Counted from the first letter of the stretch, positions 55,337 to 64,000 are shown. The stretch: DNA of 64,000 nt from DASYRM01 sp036004405 (GCA_036004405.1 DASYRM010000037.1:62001-126000), one strand, 5' to 3'. Translations and numbers: made by a program. The notes: generated by a model from the sequence alone, not told the origin.

Positions 55337-56655
55337 ATCTCGAGCTTCCCGGTGCTGTCGCCGAACTGGTTCTGGTGCACGCCCAGCTTGTCGAGCAGCG
55401 ACAGCATCAGGTTCGACATCGGCGTGTGCGCCGGAAACGCGAGGTGGCGATCGCCTTTCAGCTGCCCCGACGCGCCGCCGGCCACGAGAATCGGCAGCGG
55501 GTCGTGATCGTGCTGGTTCCCGTTGCTCATGCTGCTGCCGTAGAGCACCACCGAGTGATCCAGCAGGCTCCCGTCGCCGTCGGGCGTGGACTTCAGCTTC
55601 TCCAGGAAGTAGCCGAGCATCTGCACGTGATAGCGGTTGATTTGCGCGTAGGTGTCCATGCGGGTGCGCTGGTTGGAGTGGTGTGACGCGGTGTGGAAGC
55701 CGTCACGGACGCCGCTGCCCGGGTAGACCGCGCCGCTCGTGTCGCGCGCGTACATCATCGTGGAGATGCGGGTGATCTCCGCCTGGTAGGCCAGCACCTG
55801 CAGGTCGTACATCAGCTTGATGTGATCCTCGAACGCCTCGGGCACGCCCACGGGCGCTTCGGGCACGTCCGGGTTGCTGGCGGACTGCGCCGTCGCCTTC
55901 TGAATGCGGCGCTCGATTTCCCGCACGTTGTCGAGATACTCGCCGAGCCGCGCGCGGTCGCCGGTATCGAGCCTGCCCTGCAGGCGCGCGACCTTGTCGG
56001 TGACGGCGTCGAGAATGCTGCGATCCTGCTGCTTGCGCGACAGGCGCAGCGCGGCGTTGCTGCCGTCGCCGAACAGCCGTTCGAACACGACCTGCGGGCT
56101 GTTCTCCATCGGCAGCGGCAGGGTGTCGTTCCGCCACGAGATGGTGTTGTAGTAAGCGCAGCCGTAGCCGGCGCCGCAGTTGAGCGCCACTTCCTCGAGG
56201 CACACCTCGATCGACGGCAGCGGCGTGTCCTGTCCGATGTGGTCCGCCAGCAGCTGGTCGATGGTCTTGCCGCCGTGCACGGTGCCCTTCTCGGGATGCG
56301 CGCCGCTCAGGAACACGGCGGCCGAGCGCGCGTGGTCGGCGCCAGCGTCGGATCCCTTGCCGCCCGCCATCGGGTGCGCAAGGTTGCTGACGACGACGAG
56401 CCGGTCCCGCAGCTTCTCGAGCGGCTTGAGCGTTTCGGTGAACGCGAAGCCGCCGCCCTCGGTGGCCGGCGTCCACTTGTCCATTGTGGCGCCGTGCGGA
56501 ATGTAGATGCCGCAGAAGCGGCTCTTGGGCAGCGCGGCGGTCTTCACCTGCGCGGTGGTCGCGGGGATCATCGAGTCGAGCAGCGGCAGCGCCAGCGTGA
56601 CGCCTATCCCTTGCAGGAAGGTGCGGCGGGGGAGGTGCTTCTTGGTGATGAACAT
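55333..56655 (-). CDS. Tat-exported DUF1552 protein (cassette 2)
   Basis: The 440-residue protein has a Tat leader (HLPRRTFLQGIGVTLALPLL) and the DUF1552 blocks CGIYIPHGATMDKWTPA, LVVVSNLAHPMAGGKGSDAG, GADHARSAAVFLSG and VVLYGSSMSNGNQHDHDPLP. It is the paralogue of 15019-16371 and holds the third place in the duplicated cassette. Two palindromic repeats separate it from the DUF1592 gene. The zinc-ribbon gene overlaps its stop. Confidence 0.92.
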   Translation of the reverse strand: MFITKKHLPRRTFLQGIGVTLALPLLDSMIPATTAQVKTAALPKSRFCGIYIPHGATMDKWTPATEGGGFAFTETLKPLEKLRDRLVVVSNLAHPMAGGKGSDAGADHARSAAVFLSGAHPEKGTVHGGKTIDQLLADHIGQDTPLPSIEVCLEEVALNCGAGYGCAYYNTISWRNDTLPLPMENSPQVVFERLFGDGSNAALRLSRKQQDRSILDAVTDKVARLQGRLDTGDRARLGEYLDNVREIERRIQKATAQSASNPDVPEAPVGVPEAFEDHIKLMYDLQVLAYQAEITRISTMMYARDTSGAVYPGSGVRDGFHTASHHSNQRTRMDTYAQINRYHVQMLGYFLEKLKSTPDGDGSLLDHSVVLYGSSMSNGNQHDHDPLPILVAGGASGQLKGDRHLAFPAHTPMSNLMLSLLDKLGVHQNQFGDSTGKLEI

Positions 56656-56670
56656 GTTGGTGCTCCGAAC

Positions 56671-56721
56671 GGGCCGCCTGAAGGCGGCCCCTACGACTGA
56701 CGGGCCGCCTGAAGGCAGCCC
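56671..56721. repeat. Two palindromic repeats at the DUF1592-DUF1552 junction
   Basis: GGGCCGCCTGAAGGCGGCCC lies at 56671-56690 and GGGCCGCCTGAAGGCAGCCC at 56702-56721. They occupy the gap between the two genes, as the copy at 14972 does in cassette 1. Confidence 0.88.
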
Positions 56722-56734
56722 CCACGTACGCGAG

Positions 56735-59185
56735 TTACGACGCCACTCTCATCTGAAACGCCGGACTCTTCACGACTCCCAGTATCAGGTCCGAGAACCG
56801 ATAGCGTGTCTTTGCCGCGTCGCGCATGATGGCGCGCACCGCCGGCATGTCGGAGTACTTCGTTTCTCGGCCCGCCCCGTACATCAGCAGCTTCTCCGTC
56901 ATCACCGCGACGAACACGTCCGAGCGCGCCAGCAGCGCCTTGCGCAGCGCCGCGGCGCCGTCGATCGGCGTGCCGTCCACGAGCTGCCCGGACGCGTCGA
57001 TCTTCACGCCCTCGTCGTCGCTGCGCCAGCGGCCGATGGCGTCGAAGTTCTCGAGCGACAGGCCGATCGGGTCCATGATCTTGTGGCAGCCGGCGCACGT
57101 GGGGTTCGCGCGGTGCTGCTCGATGCGCTCGCGGACGGACTTTGCCGTCGCGGTCGGCTTCTCTTCGAGCGGCGGCACGTCGGGCGGTGGCGCCGGAGGC
57201 GGGCTGCCGAGCAGGTTCTCGAGAATCCACTTGCCCCGGATCACCGGCGACGAGCGGTTGGCGTTCGAGGTCACGAGCAGCAGGCTGCCCTGACCGAGCA
57301 GGCCGCGGCGCGCGTCGCTCGGCACCGGCATGCGGCGGAAGTCGGGCCCATACACGTTGGGGATGCCGTAGTGCCGGGCCAGCCGCTCGTTCACGAAGGT
57401 GTAGTCGGCGTCGAGCAGGTCGAGCACCGAGCGGTCCTCGCGCATGACGCTCTCGAAGAGCAGCTCCGTTTCGCGCTGGAAGCCCTGGCGCAGGTTGTCG
57501 TCGAAATCGGGAAACACCGTGACGTCAGGGTTCGCGCTCTTCAGATCGCGCAGGTAGAGCCACTGGTTCGCGAAGTTGGTCACCAGCGACCGCGCCTTCG
57601 GGTCGGCCAGCATGCGGCGGGTCTGCTTCTCGAGCACCGCCGGCTGGTGCAGCGTGCCGTCGATGGCGAGCTTGAGCAGCTCGTCGTCGGGAATCGACGA
57701 CCACAGGAAGAACGACAGGCGCGCGGCGAGCTCGGTGTCGCTGACGCGATAGGGCGCCTTGGGCGCCACGCCCGCCGGCGTCGGCTCGAAGCGGAAGATG
57801 AACTCGGGATCCGCCAGCACGCGGCGCAGCGCCATCTCGATCCCGGCCTCGAAGTTCCCGGTTTTCGTCTTTTCCTGCTGATAGAAGGCGAAGAGCGAGT
57901 CCACGTCGGCGTCGTTCACCGCGCGGCGATACGCGCGCCGGGCGAGCGTCGAGAGAATCTGGCGCGCACACGGCGTTTCCTCGGCCGCGGTCTTGGGTCT
58001 GCACACCAGCAGCCGCTGCCGGCTGGGCGTGTCGCTGATGCCGGTCGGGTTGTACGGTCCGGTGATGACCACGCGCGACAGGTGCGGGGCCGTGCTGTAG
58101 CCGTACTGCATGCCGATGAAGACGTCGTAGGTGCTCGACACCGGACGGCGCACCAGGTCCTCGTTCGCCGCATAGCTCTTGTTGAGGAAGGCGACGCCGA
58201 TCGTCTGCGGCCCTGCCTTCAGCTTCAGCGTGAACTCGAGGCGGATGTCGGGGATCATCCGCACCCGCTCTTCGAGCGGATCCGTCGGGGCCGGCTTCTC
58301 GGGATGCGAGCCCGGCGACTGGCGCATGAAGAACATCGGTACTTCGTCGAGCTTGTATACCTTCACCCGCCGGCCGTTCAGCGTCACCTCGAGCTCTTCG
58401 CCCTCGGCGCCCTCGCCGAACACCTGGCCGAAACTGAGCTTCAGGAGCGACAGCTTGATCTGGTAGTCGCCGTCGGCGGGGAAGTTGTGCTTGACGATCG
58501 TCCCGCCGCGCGTGCCGAGCGGCTGGCCGTCGAGCGTGCGGTTCTGACTGAGATCGCCCCTGACGGTGTAGGTCACCTGGCTGGGCGCGGCGTCGCGTTC
58601 GCCCACGGCCAGTCGGCTGATCTTTGCCGCCGCGGCCACATAGCGCTCGAGCAGCGAGGGCGACACGCCGAGCACGTCGGCGATGTTGTCGAAGCCGCGA
58701 CTCGAGTCGTCGGCAGGCAGCAGCGTCGTGGGGTCGATGTCCAGCGCGAGCAGGTCGCGGACCGCGTTGGCGTACTCCGCGCGGTTCATGCGGTGGAGCG
58801 GCGCGCGTCCTGGATTGGGACTGGCCGCCGCCGCTCGGTCAACGGCCGTCTCGATGCTGCCGGCGAACGCATCGAGCATCGCGCGCTCGGGCCGTCTGGC
58901 GCCCGCGGGCGGCATCAGCCCGGCGCGCACCTTGCGGACCACCTTCTCCAGCGCCTCGGCATCGGCGCCCGCGCGGTCGAGCGACAGGTGTTCGAGCGAC
59001 AGACCCCCGGTCTGCACGCGGTCGTTGTGACAGGTGACGCAGTACGTCCGGGCCACCCCGGACAGCGCGTCCGCGCTCGCGCCTCCGGCCGCCGCGGCTC
59101 CCGCCGCCGCCGGCTGCTGGCCGCCCACCGACGCCCACGCGACGCCGACGAACGCGACGACGCTCGCGAAGAGGGTCCGCTTCAT
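56735..59185 (-). CDS. DUF1587/1595/1592/1588/1585 cytochrome-type protein (cassette 2)
   Basis: The 816-residue exported protein has a signal (LFASVVAFVGVAWASVGG), haem motif YCVTCHND and DUF1587 block LHRMNRAEYANAVRDLLALD. A beta region, DUF1592 block ELAARLSFFLWSSIPDDELL, DUF1588 block PTCAGCHKIMDPIGLSLENF and DUF1585 end (GVVKSPAFQM) follow. It is paralogous to 12545-14971 with the same domain order. It overlaps the ankyrin gene by 4 bases, so the two are coupled. The likely role is periplasmic electron transfer with its DUF1552 partner. Confidence 0.93.
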   Translation of the reverse strand: MKRTLFASVVAFVGVAWASVGGQQPAAAGAAAAGGASADALSGVARTYCVTCHNDRVQTGGLSLEHLSLDRAGADAEALEKVVRKVRAGLMPPAGARRPERAMLDAFAGSIETAVDRAAAASPNPGRAPLHRMNRAEYANAVRDLLALDIDPTTLLPADDSSRGFDNIADVLGVSPSLLERYVAAAAKISRLAVGERDAAPSQVTYTVRGDLSQNRTLDGQPLGTRGGTIVKHNFPADGDYQIKLSLLKLSFGQVFGEGAEGEELEVTLNGRRVKVYKLDEVPMFFMRQSPGSHPEKPAPTDPLEERVRMIPDIRLEFTLKLKAGPQTIGVAFLNKSYAANEDLVRRPVSSTYDVFIGMQYGYSTAPHLSRVVITGPYNPTGISDTPSRQRLLVCRPKTAAEETPCARQILSTLARRAYRRAVNDADVDSLFAFYQQEKTKTGNFEAGIEMALRRVLADPEFIFRFEPTPAGVAPKAPYRVSDTELAARLSFFLWSSIPDDELLKLAIDGTLHQPAVLEKQTRRMLADPKARSLVTNFANQWLYLRDLKSANPDVTVFPDFDDNLRQGFQRETELLFESVMREDRSVLDLLDADYTFVNERLARHYGIPNVYGPDFRRMPVPSDARRGLLGQGSLLLVTSNANRSSPVIRGKWILENLLGSPPPAPPPDVPPLEEKPTATAKSVRERIEQHRANPTCAGCHKIMDPIGLSLENFDAIGRWRSDDEGVKIDASGQLVDGTPIDGAAALRKALLARSDVFVAVMTEKLLMYGAGRETKYSDMPAVRAIMRDAAKTRYRFSDLILGVVKSPAFQMRVAS

Positions 59186-60654
59186 TTCGTCGAGGCCGAT
59201 TTCGCTGCCGGCCGCTCGGCCATCAGCTTCTTCAATAGCGCGATGGCGTCCGGCTTTGCCACCGGCGGACGGATGGCGAGGAAGATGCCTTCCGCGAACA
59301 CCATCGGCGTTCTGCCGCCCACGTCAGGCTGGTCGAGCGTCGCACCATGGTCGGCGAGCATCTGGATGATCGGCACCCATCCGCGGTTGGCGGCGCCGTG
59401 GATGGCCGCGAGCTTGAGCGAATTGGTGGCGTTCACATCTGCGCCGCGCTCCAGGCACAGCTTCACGGCCTCGACGTAATCCGCTTCCGATCGCGTGAAG
59501 GTCTGCGCGGGAATCCAGTTGATGCCCGAGGCGGCCATCAGCGCCGTCGAGCCCTGATTGGTGGCGAGATTGGGATCGGCGCCGTGCTGCAGCAGCAGGC
59601 GCATCACCTGGATGTCGCCCGACAGCGCCGCGCGGATGAACGGCGTCTGGCCGTCGAAGTTCACCCACGAGCCGTCGAACTGCATCAGGCCGTGGACCGG
59701 CGTCGTGTCGGTGCGCTGGTTGGGATTGGCGCCCTTGGCGAGCAGCGCCTTGATCAGATCGAGCGGGTCGCGGCCGTCGCTGTAGAGGAACGGGTACTTG
59801 TCGTGGTTGAAGTTGCGCAGCTCGATGGCCGCATACAGCGCGCCGCGGTGGTAGTCGTCCGTGAGGTTGGCGTCGGCGCCACGCTCCAGCAGCTCGGTCG
59901 CCAGCGCGACCTGCCCGTTCAGGAGCGCGATCAGGAGCGGCGAGGTGTGGTTACCGGACGCCTGATTGATGTCGGCGCCGAGCTCCAGCAGCAGCCGCGT
60001 CATCGCCACGTTGCCGTCGCGGACCGCGAAGAGGAGCGGCGACATGCCGCCATCCTTCGTCGGCAGCGCGCGCTGCCGGATGATGCCGGTGCCGGACGCG
60101 CCGCCGGCGCGCGCGGCGACGTACTCGCCGCGCGGAGCATTGACGGTGGTCTGCGCGCGGACGTCGGCGCCGCGCGCGACCAGCAGCTTCACGATGTCGG
60201 GATGGTTTTCCGTGACGGCCCACATCAGCGCCGTCTGCGCCCGCACCGGATCCTTGGCGTTCACGTTGGCGCGGCGATCGAGCAGCAGCGTGACCGCCTC
60301 GCCGTTCCCGGTCCGGGCCGCCGTCATGAGCGCGGTTTCGCCGCCGGCGGTCGCGGTATTGGGATCGGCGCCGGCATCGAGCAGCCGGCGCAGGATCGCC
60401 GCGTTGCCGTTGAGCGCGGCCAGCCCGATGGGGGTGACGCCGTAGCGGGTCGACGCCTTCACGTCGGCGCCTTTCTTGACGAGCGCCTCGACGGTCTTGA
60501 GATCGTTCTGCCTGACCGCCTGGTGCAGCGGCGTCGAGCCGTCGAGTTGCGAGCCGTCGGCGCTCGTCTGGGCCGTCGGTCGCGAGATGGCGCCTGACAC
60601 AGCGAGCAGCATGCCGCCGATGAGCGCGAGGTGAGCCGTTGGTGTCCGGCGCAT
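59182..60654 (-). CDS. Exported ankyrin-repeat protein (cassette 2)
   Basis: The 490-residue product has a signal (LALIGGMLLAVSGAISRPTAQ) and about ten ankyrin repeats: TPLHQAVRQNDLKTVEALVK, TALMTAARTGNGEAVTLLLD, TALMWAVTENHPDIVKLLVA and TALMAASGINW. It is paralogous to the ankyrin protein at 10999. The stop overlaps the DUF1592 start. It heads a run of five same-strand overlapping or closely spaced genes down to 52180. Confidence 0.9.
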   Translation of the reverse strand: MRRTPTAHLALIGGMLLAVSGAISRPTAQTSADGSQLDGSTPLHQAVRQNDLKTVEALVKKGADVKASTRYGVTPIGLAALNGNAAILRRLLDAGADPNTATAGGETALMTAARTGNGEAVTLLLDRRANVNAKDPVRAQTALMWAVTENHPDIVKLLVARGADVRAQTTVNAPRGEYVAARAGGASGTGIIRQRALPTKDGGMSPLLFAVRDGNVAMTRLLLELGADINQASGNHTSPLLIALLNGQVALATELLERGADANLTDDYHRGALYAAIELRNFNHDKYPFLYSDGRDPLDLIKALLAKGANPNQRTDTTPVHGLMQFDGSWVNFDGQTPFIRAALSGDIQVMRLLLQHGADPNLATNQGSTALMAASGINWIPAQTFTRSEADYVEAVKLCLERGADVNATNSLKLAAIHGAANRGWVPIIQMLADHGATLDQPDVGGRTPMVFAEGIFLAIRPPVAKPDAIALLKKLMAERPAAKSASTK

Positions 60655-60722
60655 TTCGACTCCAGTCGTACTTGGCCCGGGGCCGTCGATTCGGGCGCTA
60701 GTTTACCGCCGTTGCCATGGCT

Positions 60723-61769
60723 CTACTGGCCCTGGGCCGCCATCGAGCCAAGCTGAATCGCCACGGAGAACAACCGGTCCTGTAGCGCCGTAGTAGCGTC
60801 CGCGATTGCGGGATACACCGAATCCCACCACTCAGAGTATCGGTGGCGTAACTGATCAACGCGTGCTTCCGTCTCGCGCGACACTGCTCCCTCTAAATGG
60901 CGAATCGGATCGCCACCGCCGAGGAAGACGTTCAGGGCTCCCAATCCGCTATCGACCACTCTGTGCCGCAGTTCCGCGCTTCCTGCTGTGAGTTCCTGGG
61001 GGAAAGGCAGTGTCTGAAGCGCGGCGATCGTTGCCTGTTCCAGGGCCTTCACTTCCGGTTCGATTCCAAGCTCCACAGCATCGGGACGGATAGGGGTAAG
61101 GATCTCTTCGACTTTGTTCACAGCGCTGACCTTCAAAGCGTTGAAGGTCTGTTCGTTCGAGAGCGATGCAAGGGCGTCTCGCTGCACAACCACCATCCCG
61201 TCGCGCAGTTGCATCACAACGTAGTGGAGACGCTGAAGTGCCCGGCCCTTTTCAGATGCGCGCACTTGCGACGCCATTTGCGCTCGCGTCCGCTGTTGGA
61301 GATCCCATTCCCGATGGATTGCCTCACGGATCTGCTGGCATGCAACTTGGACGGCGGCAGCCCGTTCGCTGGCGCCAAGCGCCGCACGGTGTCCGTCGTA
61401 GTGCGCCACCACTACGCCGGCCAAGTCCGAGGGCAAGTGGATCGCTGGTTGATCGGGACAGACGAAGAATGCGTGACGACGTCCGAGCACGCCCGCGAAC
61501 AGGCCGAACTCGAGTAGTAGATTGTCGCGCATTGCCGGCGCCGTTTCGCCTCGCGTCAGCAGCTGATCGTCGGGTGATGCAACCAGAACGGCAAACGAAT
61601 GTCGACGGAGTTGAGCCTCGAGCGCTTCAAGAGGATACTCGCCTGGAAGAAACAATTGGTGCGTCCATAGTGTGGGAGAAGTGTCGCGCGAGAGGCCCGC
61701 GAACACTGCCTCAGCCACCGGCAGCCCTTCTGATGAAGATCCGATAAAGACGTTCGGCTTGGCGACCAT
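60723..61769 (-). CDS. TIR-like nucleotide-binding effector (PF10137 type)
   Basis: The 348-residue protein opens KPNVFIGSSSEGLPVAEAVF and continues FAVLVASPDDQLL and RDNLLLEFGLFAGVLGRRHA. These are the signatures of the TIR-like domain of CBASS Cap12 and Pycsar TIR effectors. The Glu of LLLEFGLF (residue 87 from the ATG) matches the position of the NAD-cleaving glutamate. The C-terminal 200 residues are helical (LQTLPFPQELTAGSAELRHR, VSRETEARVDQLRHRYSEWW) with no family I know. ATG 61769 overlaps the membrane-gene stop (TGATG). An NAD-depleting abortive-infection role is inferred. Confidence 0.8.
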   Translation of the reverse strand: MVAKPNVFIGSSSEGLPVAEAVFAGLSRDTSPTLWTHQLFLPGEYPLEALEAQLRRHSFAVLVASPDDQLLTRGETAPAMRDNLLLEFGLFAGVLGRRHAFFVCPDQPAIHLPSDLAGVVVAHYDGHRAALGASERAAAVQVACQQIREAIHREWDLQQRTRAQMASQVRASEKGRALQRLHYVVMQLRDGMVVVQRDALASLSNEQTFNALKVSAVNKVEEILTPIRPDAVELGIEPEVKALEQATIAALQTLPFPQELTAGSAELRHRVVDSGLGALNVFLGGGDPIRHLEGAVSRETEARVDQLRHRYSEWWDSVYPAIADATTALQDRLFSVAIQLGSMAAQGQ

Positions 61770-62479
61770 CACGACCGCCCCGTTCCTTCGCTACGGTACT
61801 TCTTGATGCTCTCGCCGAACTCGGTGACACGGCTGTCGATCTCTCGTGCCAACATGGTCTGAAACTCCCGGTTCTTCTTGTCGTTCTCCGCGCTCTGTTC
61901 GCGGAACAAGCGCGCCGTATGCAAGTTGGACCAAATGATCCCTGAAAATCCCACTAGCCCAGTGATGAGCAGGGCAAGAAGGACTGCTGTCGCTGACGGG
62001 TCCGCCTGGATCGCTTCGTATGTCCGTACACTGAGCAAGAACTTCCCTCCATCCAATAGCACCTTGAGGGCGACCAACAACATGAAAAGCGCTGCGACGA
62101 GGCATACCAGGGAGCCGGCGCCCACGACCAGCCATTTGAGTGTCATTGCTGCGATGCGAATCGCTCTCATCAGCTCGTCTCCGAGGATATCGGCGGCACT
62201 GGGATCGGCAACGAAAAAGACATCGTCTGAACGTGTGTTGGTAATCTCACAAATCGCGTCGCCCGCGAGATCGAAGTGAAAAGTCGTCCCAGGGGCGAGC
62301 TCGACCGACGAATCGTGGCGATTCGCGATGCGGGCTCGTACGGGGCCCGTCGAATTCTTGTCGAATCGCCATCGGGTGTCCACGAACTCAGACGGCAGGA
62401 ACCCCCGGACCAGCACTCCGTTCGGACGGAGGACGACTCGATTGCCCTCAACGCTGACGAGTTGACGGTCGATCGGCAT
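61769..62479 (-). CDS. Two-TM membrane protein partner of the TIR effector
   Basis: From ATG 62479 the 236-residue protein has a beta-rich N-terminal domain of about 115 residues (VRARIANRHDSSVELAPGTT, FHFDLAGDAICEITNTRSDD). Two helices follow (WLVVGAGSLVCLVAALFMLL and AVLLALLITGLVGFSGIIW), then a charged tail coiled coil (RLFREQSAENDKKNREFQTM). An upstream TTG at 62500 is in frame. Neither start has a clear Shine-Dalgarno. The TIR gene starts on its stop codon. Hand count of 62161-62280 gives 65 of 120 G+C. It may sense or localise, and the TIR protein act. Confidence 0.72.
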   Translation of the reverse strand: MPIDRQLVSVEGNRVVLRPNGVLVRGFLPSEFVDTRWRFDKNSTGPVRARIANRHDSSVELAPGTTFHFDLAGDAICEITNTRSDDVFFVADPSAADILGDELMRAIRIAAMTLKWLVVGAGSLVCLVAALFMLLVALKVLLDGGKFLLSVRTYEAIQADPSATAVLLALLITGLVGFSGIIWSNLHTARLFREQSAENDKKNREFQTMLAREIDSRVTEFGESIKKYRSEGTGRS

Positions 62480-62690
62480 ACGGCTGTAACAATACGCCAA
62501 TCGAGATGCGAGCTCGGTGCAGGAGCGATGTCGCCATTTTCAGAAGCACGTCGCTCAAGAAGGTTCCAGCTGCCTCTTGATCTCGATTAGAGCGCGTGAG
62601 GATCGGCTTCATTAGAAGTGTTGTTCCAGCGGCGCCGACCTCGTACACTGCTGGACTCGTCAGAGCGGATAGAACCAGGAGAGACACACC

Positions 62691-64000
62691 GTGGCGAGAT
62701 CCAAACATGTGTCCGTCGGCCGCCGAGGGTTCCTGAAGGGGGCCGCCACCGCGGTCACCGGCGCGGCGGCGATGGCCGCGCACGTTCCCGCGGCCGACGC
62801 CGAGGCTCCACCGCAGGCCCCCAGAACCGGCACCGGCACCGTGGCGCCACCGCCGTCGCCCGCGCAGCTCGAACGCGACGCGGGAGCGGTGCGGCCCCCC
62901 GCCGCCAGCGGGCCGGTCCGCGCCGTCGTCCGCCCAGGATCCGACCTGATGGTCCAGGTGCTGCGGGATCTCGGCATCGAGTACGTCGCGGCCAACCCGG
63001 GCTCGAGCTTCGAGGGGCTGCAGGAATCCGTCATCAACTACGGGACCCCGCCGAACGTGAAGCCGGAGTTCATCACCGCGCTGCACGAGGAGTCGGCGGT
63101 GACGATGGCGCACGGCTACGGCAAGGCCACCGGCCTGCCGATGTGTGCGCTCCTGCACGGGACGATCGGCATTCAGCACGCCGCGATGTCGATCTACCAG
63201 GCCTATTACGACAAGACGCCGGCGCTGCTCATCGCCGGCCGCGACCTCGGCTTCATCGCCGCGCACAGCGCCAACGACATGGCCGGCATGGTGCGCAGCT
63301 TCACCAAGTGGGACGCGACGCCGAAGACGCTCGAGGAGTCGCTCGTCGCCATCCAGCGCGCGTATGCCGAGGCCATCACCCCGCCGTGCGGTCCCACGCT
63401 GGTGGTGATCGACATCGACCTGCAGAAAGAGGAAGCCGGCACTCTCCAGGTGCCGCGCTATCAGCCGCCGACGGTCTCCGGGATCGATCCCGGGCAGGCG
63501 CGCGAGATTGCCAAGGGGCTGCTCGACGCGCAGAACCCGCGGATCGCGGTGGGACGCCTGCGGACGCACGACGGCGCGCGCCAGGCGGTGCAGCTCGCGG
63601 AGCTGGTGGGCGCCTCCACATCGACCAGCGCGACGCAAGGGCCCACGAGCTTTCCGCAGCGTCATCCGCTGTGCGGCCCCGGCGCCAGCACGTCGTACGA
63701 CTACACGCTCGGGCTCGAACAGCCCAACGCGACCGTGTCGCTCGTCGGCCCGTCGCTCTCGACGCTCCTCAGTCGCGACCCGACCAACATCGGCTTCGGC
63801 GGCATCGCGCCGGGCGTGTCGCGCGCCGGCGGTGCCGGGCGCGGCGGTCGCGGGGGAGCCGCTGCCGGCCGCACGATCGACGTCGATGCCGAGGCCAGTC
63901 TGCCGGCGCTGATCGCCGAAGTGCGCCGTCAGATGCCCCCCGACCGGCAGCGCATCGTCCAGGAGCGCAGCGCGAAGCACGCCACCGCGAATCAGCAGGC
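62691..64000 (+). CDS. Tat-exported thiamine-diphosphate enzyme (3' end outside window)
   Basis: GTG 62691 begins a protein whose first residues include VSVGRRGFLKGAATAVTGAA, an excellent Tat signal. It then has the N-terminal Pyr domain of the acetolactate synthase-like family: LMVQVLRDLGIEYVAANPGS, ALHEESAVTMAHGYGKATG with the cofactor-activating Glu, LLHGTIGIQHAAMSIYQAY, and a central domain starting GIDPGQAREIAKGLLD. About 436 residues are in the window; the PP domain with the diphosphate motif lies beyond. AGGAG stands 9 bases before the GTG. Export of a ThDP enzyme through Tat is unusual but known in scattered bacterial families. The substrate is unknown. Confidence 0.9.
   Translation, partial: MARSKHVSVGRRGFLKGAATAVTGAAAMAAHVPAADAEAPPQAPRTGTGTVAPPPSPAQLERDAGAVRPPAASGPVRAVVRPGSDLMVQVLRDLGIEYVAANPGSSFEGLQESVINYGTPPNVKPEFITALHEESAVTMAHGYGKATGLPMCALLHGTIGIQHAAMSIYQAYYDKTPALLIAGRDLGFIAAHSANDMAGMVRSFTKWDATPKTLEESLVAIQRAYAEAITPPCGPTLVVIDIDLQKEEAGTLQVPRYQPPTVSGIDPGQAREIAKGLLDAQNPRIAVGRLRTHDGARQAVQLAELVGASTSTSATQGPTSFPQRHPLCGPGASTSYDYTLGLEQPNATVSLVGPSLSTLLSRDPTNIGFGGIAPGVSRAGGAGRGGRGGAAAGRTIDVDAEASLPALIAEVRRQMPPDRQRIVQERSAKHATANQQ

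Overview
The window is GC-rich bacterial DNA with dense, mostly short-gapped genes on both strands. A hand count of 57001-57120 gives 82 of 120 G+C. There are no rRNA or tRNA genes, so no marker fixes the species. The gene families point to an Acidobacteriota of the Vicinamibacteria type: two ankyrin / DUF1592 cytochrome / DUF1552 cassettes, many Tat-exported enzymes, several secreted proteins with a GRWEGDTLV-like motif, DUF6152 and DUF6644 proteins, and a propeller-type sensor kinase. That placement is inference from family content.

Layout. 1-6092: an ECF sigma factor cut by the window edge, a DHFR-like reductase, a membrane-bound PAS-GGDEF-EAL protein and an unusual protein with exact 243-bp internal repeats. 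6241-10964: a catalase-like haem protein, a small secreted protein, and a minus-strand operon of Tat-exported FAD oxidoreductase and two membrane proteins. 10999-16371: first cassette, ankyrin / DUF1592 / DUF1552. 16401-20893: cytochrome c, an apparently exported LON domain, an outer-membrane protein, a lipoprotein and a small membrane protein. 20548-21027 is rich in palindromic repeats. 21040-28744: two divergent operons of DUF6644, DUF6152, GRWEGDTLV-family, alpha/beta hydrolase, beta-lactamase-like and DUF2235 genes. 28751-31868: a metallo-beta-lactamase-fold protein paired with a subtilase. 32041-36586: a secreted protein, then a Fur/PerR-type regulator with katG behind a 19-bp palindromic operator. 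36613-38359: a frameshifted phospholipase D-like gene. 39663-44313: a lower-GC four-gene operon of two membrane/coiled-coil proteins, a C25/caspase-like peptidase and an outer-membrane-like protein. 44477-52195: PilT-like ATPase, two-component sensor, FKBP isomerase, tannase-family esterase and secreted proteins. 60654 down to 52180: second cassette on the minus strand, continuing by overlaps into a zinc-ribbon protein and a double-core hybrid kinase. 62479 down to 60723: a low-GC pair, membrane protein plus TIR-like effector. 62691 to the end: a Tat-exported thiamine-diphosphate enzyme, cut by the window edge.

Much of the coding capacity is export-oriented: Tat leaders, Sec signals and lipoboxes precede oxidoreductases, cytochromes and hydrolases. 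This suggests periplasmic breakdown of organic matter and redox chemistry. The best candidates for an undescribed system are the peptidase/membrane operon at 39663-44313 and the TIR/membrane pair at 60723-62479. Both have visibly lower GC than their surroundings: hand counts give 66 of 120 at 43801-43920 and 65 of 120 at 62161-62280. Both pair a conflict-type effector with a two-TM coiled-coil membrane protein. No gene-free stretch exceeds about 260 bases. I see no CRISPR array, transposase, integrase or origin.
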